From positions 2,231,767 through 2,295,766 of the forward strand of contig NZ_CP022161.1 in the NCBI RefSeq assembly GCF_002214185.1: a DNA stretch of 64,000 bases, given 5' to 3'. The translations under genes and the position numbers were made by a program. Source of the stretch: Streptomyces capitiformicae. Its GTDB lineage: Bacteria > Actinomycetota > Actinomycetes > Streptomycetales > Streptomycetaceae. Numbering within the stretch: the first letter of the stretch is position 1; the number at the start of each line of letters is the position of its first letter. This document shows, in pieces, positions 1-8,420 of the stretch. The notes below the pieces were generated by a model. It saw only the letters and a program-made list of their open reading frames with translations, made no database searches and was not told the DNA's origin.

Positions 1-38
1 GCTGCTGTCCGGGTGCGTTCATGGGCGGGGGCGGGCGC

Positions 39-1037
39 GTGAACACCGAGCAGATCCGTTCAGCGGAACGCGCGCTGTCCGCCGGCACCTGGCTGATCGT
101 GGCCGGGGCCATGCTCTACTCGATCCTCACCGTCACACCGCTCGCCGCCCGGCACACACCCGACGAGTGGGACTGGACGGCGCCGATCCTGCCGCTCGTG
201 GTGGACGCCGCCGTCGTCATCGTGGTCCGCCTGGACGCGGTTCTGGCCCGCCTCGGAGGCGACGGCGGCAAGTGGCCGGTCGTCCTGCGCTGGATGACCG
301 GCTGCATGACCCTGGCCCTGAACGTCGCGGACTCCGCCCTGAAGAAAGACCTGGTCGGCGTGGCCGTGCACGCGGTCGCGCCGCTGCTGCTGATCGTCAC
401 CGCGGAGACCGGACTCGCCTACCGGCGCGCCATCGCCACCGCCGTCACCGCCCTGGAGGACCGTAGGCGCGCCGAGCAAGAAGCCCGTGAGCGGGCGGCC
501 TCCGAACGCCGGGAGGCCGCCGAGCGGCGGGCCCGCGAGGAACGCGAGCACGCCGCCGCGCTGGCGCGTGAACAGCGTGAACACGAGGCCCGTCTGGCCC
601 GCGAGCAGACCGAGCGGGAGGAACGGGCCCGGCGGGAGGAACGCGAGCGCGCCGAAGCCCGCGAACGCGCCGAGCGGGAAGCCCGTGAACGCCGTGAGCG
701 CGAGCTTGAACAGCGTGAGCGGGAGCGGCAGGAAAGCGAACGGGAAGCCGCCCGGCGCCGCGAGGAGGAACGCCGGGCCCGCGAGGAAGCCGCCCGGCGT
801 GAACGTGCCGAGCGCGAGGAGAGGGCAGCGCGTGAACGCGCCGCACTGCTCGCCGGCGGACCCGCCGCCGAGAAGCTGCCCGAGGACCGGGCCCGCCGCA
901 TCGTGCTCGCCGCCTTCGAAGAGGGCCTGCCCGTGCGGGCCGCCGCCGAGCTGTGCGGCTGGTCCGTCGGGTGGGTCTCCACCCGCTACCAGGAACTGCG
1001 CGACACCACAGCGCCAGTTGAGGTGCTGACCCCGTAA
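39..1037 (+). CDS. DUF2637 membrane/coiled-coil protein of the AICE
   Basis: The N-terminal third has four hydrophobic segments (about residues 14-130) with the layout of DUF2637 proteins, which are common on Streptomyces plasmids and integrative elements. The middle (about 140-275) is an almost unbroken run of Arg/Glu/Ala heptads, which reads as a long charged coiled coil. The last 50 residues look like a helix-turn-helix (AAELCGWSVGWVSTRYQEL). That combination suggests a membrane protein that may contact DNA or a transfer complex; this is inference, as DUF2637 has no assigned function. I prefer the GTG at 39, giving VNTEQIRSAERALS as in relatives; an in-frame ATG at 21 would add six Gly-rich residues. 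It is the first gene of the leftmost visible part of the conjugative element. Confidence 0.75.
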   Translation: MNTEQIRSAERALSAGTWLIVAGAMLYSILTVTPLAARHTPDEWDWTAPILPLVVDAAVVIVVRLDAVLARLGGDGGKWPVVLRWMTGCMTLALNVADSALKKDLVGVAVHAVAPLLLIVTAETGLAYRRAIATAVTALEDRRRAEQEARERAASERREAAERRAREEREHAAALAREQREHEARLAREQTEREERARREERERAEARERAEREARERRERELEQRERERQESEREAARRREEERRAREEAARRERAEREERAARERAALLAGGPAAEKLPEDRARRIVLAAFEEGLPVRAAAELCGWSVGWVSTRYQELRDTTAPVEVLTP

Positions 1038-1147
1038 CTCCGCGCGCATCAAAGCGCGTTCTGCCAGCCCCACATCGGCAAGGCCCGGCCGTCAACCTTC
1101 CACAGTCCCCGGCCGGGCCCCTACTCCCGTGAAGGAGTGCACTCAGC

Positions 1148-2722
1148 ATGACGGACACCACCATCACGCCGGTAGCGGTACCGGATGCTCCACCGGACGT
1201 AGCGCCCACCTCGTCCGACACTCCCGCCGCCCCGGCCGCCATCGAGGTGGCGCACACGCCGGGCGGGTGGCCGGTCGTACCGCTCGCGGTGAGCGGTACG
1301 AACACCACCGCCACACTGCTCGGGGCGGCCGCCCTGGTCGGCGGCCCGGTGGCGCTCGCGCTCGCCGCTACCGGCGCCGTCGTGGTCGGCACCGCGGCCG
1401 CCACCCGCAACCGCCGCGACCGACGGGGGTCCGCCCGAACCGCCACCACCCGCAACCGCGCGGCGGGCCAGAGCAGTTCGGCCCGGATGCCGCAGCAGCG
1501 GCCCACGAGCAGCCGGGCCGGAAGCGGTCGCACGGGTAGCAAGCCCGGCCGTACGACGGCCGACGGAAGTCACCGGCCCGGTAAGGCCGGTGTGCTCGGC
1601 AGGGGCGGACGCCGTACTGCCGACGGCATCAAGGCACCGACCCCGAAGAACGGCGGACGGCCCAACCGTCCCGCGGCGCCGCACGGTTCGGCCGCAGGCG
1701 CGGTTCGGGGCCGGATGGGGCAGGTCAAGGCACTGCGGGAGTCGGCCCGTACGGCCGCACCGTCGCGCGCCGCCCGCCGGGCGGAGACGGCCGGTGCCCG
1801 CCGCGCGGTCGCGGACGCCCGCCGCGCCGCCAAGCACCAGGCCCGTACCGCGTCCCTGGCCGGTAAGGGACCGATAGGCCGCGCTGCGGCCAAGGGACTT
1901 GGCACGGCGAGCGCGTCCCGCCGCAAGGCGGTCGACCGCGCTCGGGCGGTCCGGGACGGCAAGGCGGCCGGGCACGTCGCCCAGCAGCGTTCGGAGGTCC
2001 GCAAGGCCCCCGCCCGGCGGCGGGCGCGCAAGGCGCTGTGGCGTTCCGCCGCCCGCTTCCAGGGCCGCCGCCTGCTCGCGGTGCTGCTCGGGGCCGCGCT
2101 CGGAGTGGTCGGGATGGTCACCACTCCGCTCGGCCGGAAGCTCGGGTGGGTGTGGCTCCAGTACCCCGGCCGCCGCCTGTACCGGCGGATGACCCAGCAC
2201 GCCGAGCGGGACCGCGAGAGCCGCGACGCGGCCACGCTCGCCGCGCTGCGGGACGAGGAGGCCGCCGCCGACGCCGAGGCGGCCGACGACGGCACCGAGC
2301 AGATCGGGGACACGGCCGAGCGCCCCGCCGGCGTCGTCCCCGCCACCCCAAGCACGACGACCAGTGAAGGAGACACCGTGACCGGGTTCCGGTTCGAGGA
2401 GCACGCGGCGGAGATGGAATCCGCCGCGCAGCAGTACGACCCCGACAACGCCATGGAGATCCTCGCCATGGTCGAGGGCCTGCCGGCCGCGCTCACGAGC
2501 GTGGCGAACGTGATGCGGATCCTCGCCGAGCGCGCCGATTCCGAGTTCCCGCTGGAGAAGGAAGTCGCGGACGGCTTCAACGACATCTTCGGCGCGCTCA
2601 TGTCGGCCGTCGCGGTCGCGGAGGACATGGGGCCGCTGTTCCGGCAGGCGCACCAGCAGGACATCGCCCGACACGAGGACCCGCGCAACGGGCCCGAGGC
2701 CGAGAAGGGATGGAACGTCTGA
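1148..2722 (+). CDS. basic membrane protein upstream of traB, function unknown
   Basis: Not recognised by name. Residues about 45-82 are hydrophobic (LLGAAALVGGPVALALAATG and onward) and can form one or two membrane segments. Residues about 85-320 are extremely rich in Arg, Lys, Ala and Gly, a likely nucleic-acid or polyanion-binding stretch. A second hydrophobic segment (LLAVLLGAALGVVGMVTT) follows near residue 325. The last 114 residues are acidic and ordered-looking. The stop lies 1 base before the traB start, so the two are probably co-translated. Position and composition fit an accessory transfer (Spd-like) protein. A GTG at 2378 with a strong ribosome-binding site could start a separate C-terminal product. 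Confidence 0.7.
   Translation: MTDTTITPVAVPDAPPDVAPTSSDTPAAPAAIEVAHTPGGWPVVPLAVSGTNTTATLLGAAALVGGPVALALAATGAVVVGTAAATRNRRDRRGSARTATTRNRAAGQSSSARMPQQRPTSSRAGSGRTGSKPGRTTADGSHRPGKAGVLGRGGRRTADGIKAPTPKNGGRPNRPAAPHGSAAGAVRGRMGQVKALRESARTAAPSRAARRAETAGARRAVADARRAAKHQARTASLAGKGPIGRAAAKGLGTASASRRKAVDRARAVRDGKAAGHVAQQRSEVRKAPARRRARKALWRSAARFQGRRLLAVLLGAALGVVGMVTTPLGRKLGWVWLQYPGRRLYRRMTQHAERDRESRDAATLAALRDEEAAADAEAADDGTEQIGDTAERPAGVVPATPSTTTSEGDTVTGFRFEEHAAEMESAAQQYDPDNAMEILAMVEGLPAALTSVANVMRILAERADSEFPLEKEVADGFNDIFGALMSAVAVAEDMGPLFRQAHQQDIARHEDPRNGPEAEKGWNV
2378..2722 (+). promoter_or_regulatory. possible in-frame internal translation start
   Basis: Inside the preceding gene the bases GAAGGAGACACC lie directly before a GTG at 2378 in the same frame. 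This is a better Shine-Dalgarno site and spacing than most true starts in the window. Initiation here would give a separate 114-aa acidic protein (MTGFRFEEHAAEMESAAQQ...) that carries only the non-basic C-terminal domain. It could instead be chance, since GGAG is common in GC-rich DNA. Confidence 0.35.
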
Positions 2723-2723
2723 G

Positions 2724-4826
2724 ATGAGCACGACCACACAGGCCGATACGGGCCCGGTGTGGGACTGGGCGGCCGGTCACGGACCCGTGACCGGCGCTCT
2801 GTCCGCCACCACCGGATGCCTCGCCGTTGCCACCACCGGAGCCGCCGCCGGGATGCCGCCCGGCTGGGTCCTCGCCGTCGGCGCCGCGGGCGCGATCGGC
2901 CACACCGTCACCAGCATCCGTGACCGCCTCGCCGCGCGCACCGTCGGGATGCGCGCCGCGTCCTGGCTCGTCGGAGCCGGGTGGACGACGTGGGCCATGG
3001 CCACCGGCCCGCTGTCCTGGGCCGCGCTCGGCTCGCTCGCCACCATCGGCGTGGGCATGGGGGCCGCCGCCCGGGCCACGCTGCTGCACGAGGAGGCGCG
3101 GGAGCTGGAGGCCATCGCCGCCGCGGAACGGCAGGTCGCCCGCGAGTTGTCCGCCGAACGCCGGCAGATCGCGGCGGAGTGGGTGGACCGTATCCAGCGG
3201 GTGTGCGGCGTCACCGTGCGCGTGCTCGCGGTCGAGATGTGGCCCACCGGGACCGGGTTCACCATCGACGCCGAGCTCCCGCCGGGCGGCATTACGTACG
3301 ACAGGATCGCCCGGGAGTCCGCGCGACTGTCGGCGGACGCGCGGTTGCCGCACGGCTGCACCGCCACCGCGTCCCAGGGCATCGACCAGGGCCGCGTGCT
3401 GGTGGACGTGACCACCGTGAACGTGCTCGCCGCCGAAGTCACCTACCCCTCCGACTACGGGCCCCTCTCCCTGCACTCCGGGATTCCCTGGGGGCTGCGG
3501 ACCAACGCCGACGAGATTCGCGCCTACCTGCGCGAGCAGTGCGCTCTGGTCGTCGGCCCGACCGGTTCGGGCAAGACGAACATGGTCCACACGATCCTCG
3601 CCGGGTTCGCCCGCGCGACCGATGTCCTGACGTGGGTGATCGACCTCAACGCCGGATCGGCCGGCCTTCCCTGGGTGCGGCCCGCGCTCGACAGCAGCGG
3701 GCAGACGGCCGACGGCATGCGGCCCGGCGTGGACTGGCTCGCCGCCTCCCACGAGGAAGCCGCGCTCATGCTGGATGCGGCGGTGCGGATCGCCAAGCAC
3801 CGCAAGATGGCCTACCAGGACCTGATGTCCAAGGCGAACACGGATCTGCTGCCGATCAGCGACCGCATCCCGCAGATCATGATCGTGATCGATGAGGGCG
3901 CGGAGATCCTGGCCAGCAGCGACCGCGAGTCGCGCAAGCTCGCGGAGAAGATCCTGGAAGTGATCCGGATCGCCCGCGCCATGGGCATCCGCACCGTGCT
4001 GACCGCGCTCGGGGCCACCGGCGCGGTGCTCGGCAACCTGATGATCCGCCGCGAGGCCAAAGTGCGGGTCGCGCTCACCGGTGGCGAGACCGAGGGCATG
4101 GATCTGGGCAAGCAGTTCCCCGGCTCCCGCGGGCTGCGCGTGGACCAGGCCCCCTACAAGGGCGCCGGGTTCATGGGCACGCCCGAGTCCCCGGCCGCGC
4201 TGTTCAAGTCCTGGCGGATCCTGCCCAACCAGATCCGGGACATCGTCGCCGCCACCTCCGACCGGCACCCGACCCTGGACGCCACGTCCGCGAAGGCGGC
4301 CGGACCGGACTATGCGCGGCGCTGGGACCACGTCCGCACCGCGTGGATGCGCGACCACGCCGCCCCGTCGGCCACGGAGCAGGACCGGCAGCAGGGTCAC
4401 ACCGACGGACTGAACCTGTCCGCGCTCCGCGAGGAGCGGTCGGCGGATCCGCTGAGCGAGGACGAACTGGCGCGGAAGTTCCGCGAGCAGATCGACGCCC
4501 AGTTCGCCACCGCCTCCGAACCAGGACACCCCACCCGGGAACCCGAGCAGCCGCCCGCACCGGGCTTGAACCTGTCCGCGCTCCGCAACGAGGACAACGC
4601 CGCCCGGCAGGCCGCGCTCGCCCTGCTGCTCGCCGCCGGGCCCGAGGGCACCGGAGCGTCCGCGATCGCCCGCGCGCTCGCGGACGAACACGGCACCACC
4701 CGGCAGACCGTCGTCGGCTGGCTCAAGGCGTGGACCGAGGACGGCACCGCGGTACGGGTCGGCACCGGCACCAAAGCCCGCTACGTCCACCGCCGCCACG
4801 CACCCGGTGCCTCGCCCGAGGAGTGA
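2724..4826 (+). CDS. traB: FtsK/TraB-type DNA translocase of the AICE
   Basis: A 700-aa protein with hydrophobic segments in the first 115 residues, then a soluble FtsK/SpoIIIE-like motor. Walker A is GPTGSGKTN near residue 277 and Walker B is IMIVIDEGAEIL near residue 386. The C-terminus (about 625-690) looks like a winged helix (ASAIARALADEHGTTRQTVV), comparable to the gamma domain with which TraB reads short DNA repeats. In the TraB family one hexameric motor moves double-stranded plasmid DNA between mycelial compartments, without a relaxase. The short repeats at 4909-4976 just downstream are a plausible recognition site. A duplicated LNLSALR motif occurs in the linker (about residues 557 and 613). 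The start is ATG, one base after the previous stop. Confidence 0.9.
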   Translation: MSTTTQADTGPVWDWAAGHGPVTGALSATTGCLAVATTGAAAGMPPGWVLAVGAAGAIGHTVTSIRDRLAARTVGMRAASWLVGAGWTTWAMATGPLSWAALGSLATIGVGMGAAARATLLHEEARELEAIAAAERQVARELSAERRQIAAEWVDRIQRVCGVTVRVLAVEMWPTGTGFTIDAELPPGGITYDRIARESARLSADARLPHGCTATASQGIDQGRVLVDVTTVNVLAAEVTYPSDYGPLSLHSGIPWGLRTNADEIRAYLREQCALVVGPTGSGKTNMVHTILAGFARATDVLTWVIDLNAGSAGLPWVRPALDSSGQTADGMRPGVDWLAASHEEAALMLDAAVRIAKHRKMAYQDLMSKANTDLLPISDRIPQIMIVIDEGAEILASSDRESRKLAEKILEVIRIARAMGIRTVLTALGATGAVLGNLMIRREAKVRVALTGGETEGMDLGKQFPGSRGLRVDQAPYKGAGFMGTPESPAALFKSWRILPNQIRDIVAATSDRHPTLDATSAKAAGPDYARRWDHVRTAWMRDHAAPSATEQDRQQGHTDGLNLSALREERSADPLSEDELARKFREQIDAQFATASEPGHPTREPEQPPAPGLNLSALRNEDNAARQAALALLLAAGPEGTGASAIARALADEHGTTRQTVVGWLKAWTEDGTAVRVGTGTKARYVHRRHAPGASPEE

Positions 4827-4908
4827 ACGTCCGCGGCTTGTCTCCCACCCGCAGGAAGGCCCGTGGGTGGCCCCGTGAGCCCCGAAAACCGGCTCTGACC
4901 AGCAGGGC

Positions 4909-4976
4909 GACAAGCGACAAGACAAGACAAGCGACAAGCCGCACGACAAGCGGGACGACAACCGACACGACAAGCG
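4909..4976 (+). repeat. direct octamer repeats behind traB (candidate TraB recognition site)
   Basis: Four exact copies of GACAAGCG (4909, 4926, 4945, 4969) and four near copies (GACAAGAC at 4916 and 4921, GACAAGCC at 4933, GACAACCG at 4957), all on one strand, fill the gap between traB and the next gene. In Streptomyces conjugative plasmids the non-covalent transfer site consists of several direct 8-bp repeats read by TraB, often near traB. Function here is inferred from number, length, orientation and position. Confidence 0.6.
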
Positions 4977-4980
4977 AGCA

Positions 4981-5013
4981 CGGGCAGCATCCCGCCACCG
5001 GGGGTGCTGCCCG
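4981..5013 (+). terminator. hairpin downstream of traB repeats
   Basis: CGGGCAGCA (4981-4989) pairs with TGCTGCCCG (5005-5013) around a 15-base loop. There is no T tract, as is usual for Streptomyces terminators. It sits directly after the octamer repeats and about 20 bases before the next GTG start, so it could also be part of the transfer locus or an attenuator. Confidence 0.4.
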
Positions 5014-5034
5014 TCCCGTCGAAGGGACTCCGTT

Positions 5035-5511
5035 GTGCACCCCCAGAACCCGTACGAGATCACCACCCTCCCGCCCCTCACGGTGTCCGGACCGGCCCGG
5101 CCGGTCGTCCTGCGGCCCGAGGACATCCCGCCCGGCGTCCAGTGGGTCACCCTCGCGAACGGCCTGCAGACCCTCGCCTACACCGAGCCGCCCGCTCCGG
5201 CCCCGGCCGCACCGGCCCCCGCCGCGGCTCCGATCCCGGCGTGGGCCAAGACCACCGCCCTGCTCGCGCCGACCGTCGGGGGCGGCATCGCCGCCGCCGG
5301 TATCGGCCTCTCCTACGCCGCACCAGGACTGATCGCCATGACCCATGCCCTGTGGTCCGCCGCCGCCCTCGTCGTCGCAGCCGTCGTCGCCGTCCCCGTC
5401 CTGATTCGCGTCGCCCGCGGACGCGACACGGCGGCCCCGGCTCGGATCACCCAGAACATCACCGCCACCGGCCTGTTCGGCAAGGCCACCGGCACCATCA
5501 ACCACCGCTGA
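5035..5511 (+). CDS. SpdB-like two-helix membrane protein
   Basis: A 158-aa protein with a Pro/Ala-rich linker (about residues 55-66) followed by two hydrophobic segments (LLAPTVGGGIAAAGIGLSYA and LWSAAALVVAAVVAVPVLIR, about 77-125) and a short basic tail. Small two-helix proteins encoded next to traB in Streptomyces elements are called Spd and help spread the element through the recipient mycelium. The assignment rests on topology and position, not on a conserved motif. Start is GTG at 5035. The stop is about 10 bases before the next small gene. Confidence 0.65.
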   Translation: MHPQNPYEITTLPPLTVSGPARPVVLRPEDIPPGVQWVTLANGLQTLAYTEPPAPAPAAPAPAAAPIPAWAKTTALLAPTVGGGIAAAGIGLSYAAPGLIAMTHALWSAAALVVAAVVAVPVLIRVARGRDTAAPARITQNITATGLFGKATGTINHR

Positions 5512-5523
5512 GGAGAACCGCCC

Positions 5524-5667
5524 ATGCACGAAGACGACGAGAACGACGAGTTCATCGACTGCGAACTGTGCGCGCCGACCGACGACACCGACCCCTACCC
5601 CTATCCCCACTGCTGCCAGTGCGGTGACACCGGGTACGGCGACGTGCCCGAGTGCGCCTGCGAGTAG
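5524..5667 (+). CDS. 47-aa acidic Cys-rich protein of the AICE
   Basis: A short gene with a good ribosome-binding site (GAGGAGAACCGCCC before the ATG). It encodes 47 residues with seven cysteines: one CxxC near residue 13, a CCxC cluster near the middle and CAC at the end. The spacing suggests a small metal-binding knuckle. The N-terminus is strongly acidic (MHEDDENDEFIDCELC). Proteins of this size and composition occur between spd and primase genes on related elements, but I know of no function. It is followed at once by a strong hairpin, so it ends the transfer transcript. Confidence 0.7.
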   Translation: MHEDDENDEFIDCELCAPTDDTDPYPYPHCCQCGDTGYGDVPECACE

Positions 5668-5673
5668 CTACGC

Positions 5674-5715
5674 CGAGGGCGGTCCCCCTCTCGCCAAAGA
5701 CCGGGACCGCCCTCG
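5674..5715 (+). terminator. strong hairpin after the Cys-rich gene
   Basis: A perfect 13-bp stem: CGAGGGCGGTCCC (5674-5686) with GGGACCGCCCTCG (5703-5715), 16-base loop. It separates the transfer genes from the replication genes and probably ends the first transcript. Confidence 0.7.
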
Positions 5716-5754
5716 CCCAACCAGTCCGCAACAGACCTGTTGGAGGTCTCCAGC

Positions 5755-6657
5755 ATGACCCATGACGCACGACCCGCGCTGCTGTCAGCAGCGTTGGACG
5801 CCGCCGCGCGCGGCTGGCCCGTCATCCCGCTGCGGCCGGGCGGGAAGCGGCCCGCGCTCCACGGCGAGAGCAGCTGCACCGGCCGGGGGGAATGCGCGGC
5901 CGGGCACCGCAAGTGGGAGCAGCGCGCCACCACCGACCCCGACCGCATCCGCACCGCGTGGGCGGCCGGCCCTTTCAACGTCGGCATCGCCACCGGCCCG
6001 GCCGGGCTGCTCGTCGTCGACCTGGACGTGCCCAAAGGCAAAGGAAGTTCGGACGCGCCGTGCGGCGCGACGACCTTCAAGGCGCTCTGCGAGCGCGCCG
6101 GGCACGCCGTCCCCGCCACCTACCGGGTGCGGACCGCGAGCGGCGGAGCCCACCTGTACTTCACCGCCCCGGACGGAGTGCGGCTGACCAACACGCAGGA
6201 CCTCCTCGGGCCGCACATCGACACCCGGGCCGGGGGCGGCTACGTCGTCGCCCCCGGCAGCACCACGAACGCCGGGGCGTACGCAGTGACCGACCCGGCC
6301 CCGGTCGCGCCGCTGCCCGGATGGCTGCTCACGCTGTTGCGGCCCGCGCCCGGACCGGCCCGGCCTCTCACCCTCGCCGTGCCGAGGAACGCGAGCCGCT
6401 GCGCCACCGTCGCCCTGGAGCGCGAACGGGCCCGGATCGAGCAGGCCCCCGAGGGCATGCGCGAGCGGACGCTGTTCGAGGCCGCCCGCGCCCTGGGCCG
6501 GTTCGTCGCGTGGGGCGACATCCCCCGGCACATGGTCGAGGAGGCTTTTCAGGGGGCGGGAGAGTCTGCCGGGCTGAAGCCGTATGAGTGCCGCTCGACC
6601 CTCCGCAGCGCGCTGAACTGGTCGATCCGCACCGCCCAGCCCCGGGAGACGGCATGA
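5755..6657 (+). CDS. AICE Prim-Pol (bifunctional DNA primase/polymerase)
   Basis: A 300-aa Prim-Pol domain protein. Seen: N-terminal WPVIPLRPGGKRP, the metal-binding pair in LLVVDLDV (about residues 85-92), GGAHLYF near 130, and GGGYVVAPGS near 160. These are the usual motifs of the archaeo-eukaryotic primase (Prim-Pol) family, in which acidic residues bind metal for primer synthesis and extension. About 80 residues of helical C-terminal extension follow. In AICEs this protein replaces RepSA/RepAM as the likely replication initiator together with the downstream ATPase. I chose ATG 5755, which follows TTGGAGGTC; an upstream TTG would add five residues. The stop overlaps the next start (ATGA), so the genes are coupled. 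Confidence 0.88.
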   Translation: MTHDARPALLSAALDAAARGWPVIPLRPGGKRPALHGESSCTGRGECAAGHRKWEQRATTDPDRIRTAWAAGPFNVGIATGPAGLLVVDLDVPKGKGSSDAPCGATTFKALCERAGHAVPATYRVRTASGGAHLYFTAPDGVRLTNTQDLLGPHIDTRAGGGYVVAPGSTTNAGAYAVTDPAPVAPLPGWLLTLLRPAPGPARPLTLAVPRNASRCATVALERERARIEQAPEGMRERTLFEAARALGRFVAWGDIPRHMVEEAFQGAGESAGLKPYECRSTLRSALNWSIRTAQPRETA

Positions 6658-7013
6658 GCGCCCGACCGCGTCCCCCACTGAAAAGCCCGACCCGGACCGG
6701 TGACCGGCCGAGCATCGCCGAACCGGCCCCCGCCACGGACGGCCCTGGGCGCCCGAGGGACGCCGCCCGTCAGGGCGTCCCCCTTGCTGTTCGTCCTGAC
6801 CCGCGCCCGGCCGACGGACGCCACCCCGTCGCCTGGCTGCGGGTGACCGCACCCGGCCGCGGCGCGATCCCCACGGCGACATCGACATGCGCCTGCGGTC
6901 GGGACCGCAGCGCCGTCGGCCGCAGCAAGGTGGCCGCCCTCGTGGCCGAGCACGTCGATCACCGGGCTGTGTGCCCGCTCCGCACCAACCAGGAAGGAAG
7001 GGCCGCCGCATGA
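6654..7013 (+). CDS. small AICE protein with CxC...C motif
   Basis: A 119-aa protein translated from an ATGA overlap with the primase gene, and itself overlapping the next gene by ATGA. The first 75 residues are Pro/Arg-rich and probably disordered. The C-terminus has CACGRDRSAVGRSKVAALV and a later Cys-Pro-Leu-Arg, which could bind zinc. It lies between the two replication proteins, so a role in replication or copy control is likely by context only. I do not recognise a named family. Confidence 0.65.
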   Translation: MSARPRPPLKSPTRTGDRPSIAEPAPATDGPGRPRDAARQGVPLAVRPDPRPADGRHPVAWLRVTAPGRGAIPTATSTCACGRDRSAVGRSKVAALVAEHVDHRAVCPLRTNQEGRAAA

Positions 7014-8260
7014 CCGGGCCCGAGAAGATCCCGGCCGCCGTCGACGGGGCCGCGCTGCTGGGCGAGGTGGAAGCCTTCCACCGCCGCTTCAACGTCTTCC
7101 CCACCGAGGCCGCGTATGTCGCCGTCACGCTGTGGGACGCTCACGCCCACCTGCTCGACTGCTTCGACTCCACCCCCCGGCTCGCCTTCCTGTCCCCCGA
7201 GCCGGGTTCCGGGAAGTCCCGCGCACTGGAGATCGTGGAAACCCTCGTGCCACGCGCCGAGGCGACGGTGAACGCCTCGCCCAACGCCCTGTTCCGTCTG
7301 GTGGAGGCGGCCGAGGGACGGCCGACGCTGCTGTTCGACGAGATCGACACCGTCTTCGGCCCGAAGGCCGGCGACAACGAACCGGTCCGCGGCTTCCTCA
7401 ACTCGGGATACCGGCGCATCGGCACCATGCTTCGGTGCGTCGGGGACGGAGCCAATCAGAGCGTGCAGCGGTTCTCTTCCTTCTGCGCCGTCGCCATGGC
7501 GGGTCTCGGCTCGCTGCCGGACACGATCCTGACCCGTTCCGTCATCATCCGGATGCGGAAGCGGGCCCCGAACGAGCACGTGGAGCCCTACCGGCTGCGG
7601 CTCAACGAGAAGGAGGGCCACGCGCTGCGCGACCGGCTCGCGCGGTGGGCCGACAGCGTCCGCGACCAGGTCGCGGACTCCTGGCCGGAACTGCCGGAAG
7701 GCGTCACCGACCGACCTGCCGACGTGTGGGAGCCGCTGCTCGCCGTAGCGGAGGCCGCCGGCGGGGACTGGCCGCGCCGCGCCCGCGCCGCCTGCCTGGA
7801 GCTGGTGAACGCCGCCCACGACAGCGACGAGGCGTCGCTCGGGATCCGGCTGCTCACCGACCTGCGCGACAAGGTGTTCTGCGGGGCCGACCGGATGCCC
7901 ACCGCCGTCATCCTCGAGATGCTGCTCGCCCTGGACGACGCCCCTTGGGCCGACGTGGACGACAAGCCGCTGAACTCGCGGATGCTGTCCAAGCTGCTCG
8001 GGCAGTACGTCACGCCCGCCAACAAGCCCATCAAGCCCCGCGGCATCCGCACCCCGTCCGGCACGCCGAAGGGCTACTACGCGGACGATCTTTCCGACGC
8101 CTGGACCCGCTACTGCCCCCCGCCCCCTCAGGAGTCCGCAACATCCGCAACATCCGCCACACCGCAGCTCAGCGCGGGTGACTCCGTGGCGGATGACCGC
8201 CACGGAGTCCGCCACAGCCTCGCGGAAGCCGCCACGGCCCCGCTCCGCATCGCGGGTTGA
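7010..8260 (+). CDS. DUF3631 P-loop ATPase, likely AICE replication protein
   Basis: A 416-aa protein with Walker A PEPGSGKSR (about residues 63-71) and Walker B LLFDEID (about 107-113), followed by a sensor-like segment (FCAVAMAGLGSLPDTILTRS). The C-terminal half matches DUF3631, which is often found beside or fused to Prim-Pol primases on mobile elements and is thought to supply a helicase-like activity. The ATG at 7010 overlaps the previous stop. The last 40 codons contain three tandem 9-bp iterons, so coding and a presumed cis-acting site share the same DNA. Together with the primase it makes this a Prim-Pol-type AICE. Confidence 0.82.
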   Translation: MTGPEKIPAAVDGAALLGEVEAFHRRFNVFPTEAAYVAVTLWDAHAHLLDCFDSTPRLAFLSPEPGSGKSRALEIVETLVPRAEATVNASPNALFRLVEAAEGRPTLLFDEIDTVFGPKAGDNEPVRGFLNSGYRRIGTMLRCVGDGANQSVQRFSSFCAVAMAGLGSLPDTILTRSVIIRMRKRAPNEHVEPYRLRLNEKEGHALRDRLARWADSVRDQVADSWPELPEGVTDRPADVWEPLLAVAEAAGGDWPRRARAACLELVNAAHDSDEASLGIRLLTDLRDKVFCGADRMPTAVILEMLLALDDAPWADVDDKPLNSRMLSKLLGQYVTPANKPIKPRGIRTPSGTPKGYYADDLSDAWTRYCPPPPQESATSATSATPQLSAGDSVADDRHGVRHSLAEAATAPLRIAG

Positions 8261-8383
8261 ACCGACCGCTCGACGGGTGCCGCCGCACCGCGCGTGTGGC
8301 GGCACCCATCCGCAACACGACCGCGATCCGCCACAGATCCGAGCCCCTGACCAGCCGTGTTGCGGCGTGGCGGATGTTGCGGA
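8135..8383. repeat. 9-bp iteron cluster (candidate AICE origin)
   Basis: The 9-mer TCCGC(A/C)AC(A/G) occurs at least nine times: plus strand at 8135, 8144 and 8153 (three head-to-tail copies), 8208, 8309 and 8327; minus strand at 8185-8193, 8366-8374 and 8375-8383. A perfect 12-bp stem (8181-8192 with 8197-8208, loop ATGA) lies in the middle. The cluster spans the end of the DUF3631 gene and the gap before xis. Iterons next to a replication gene suggest an origin; operator sites for xis are the main alternative. Confidence 0.55.
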
Positions 8384-8420
8384 TCCCCCAGCAGGAAGAA
8401 AGACGGAGGAGCACACAGCC

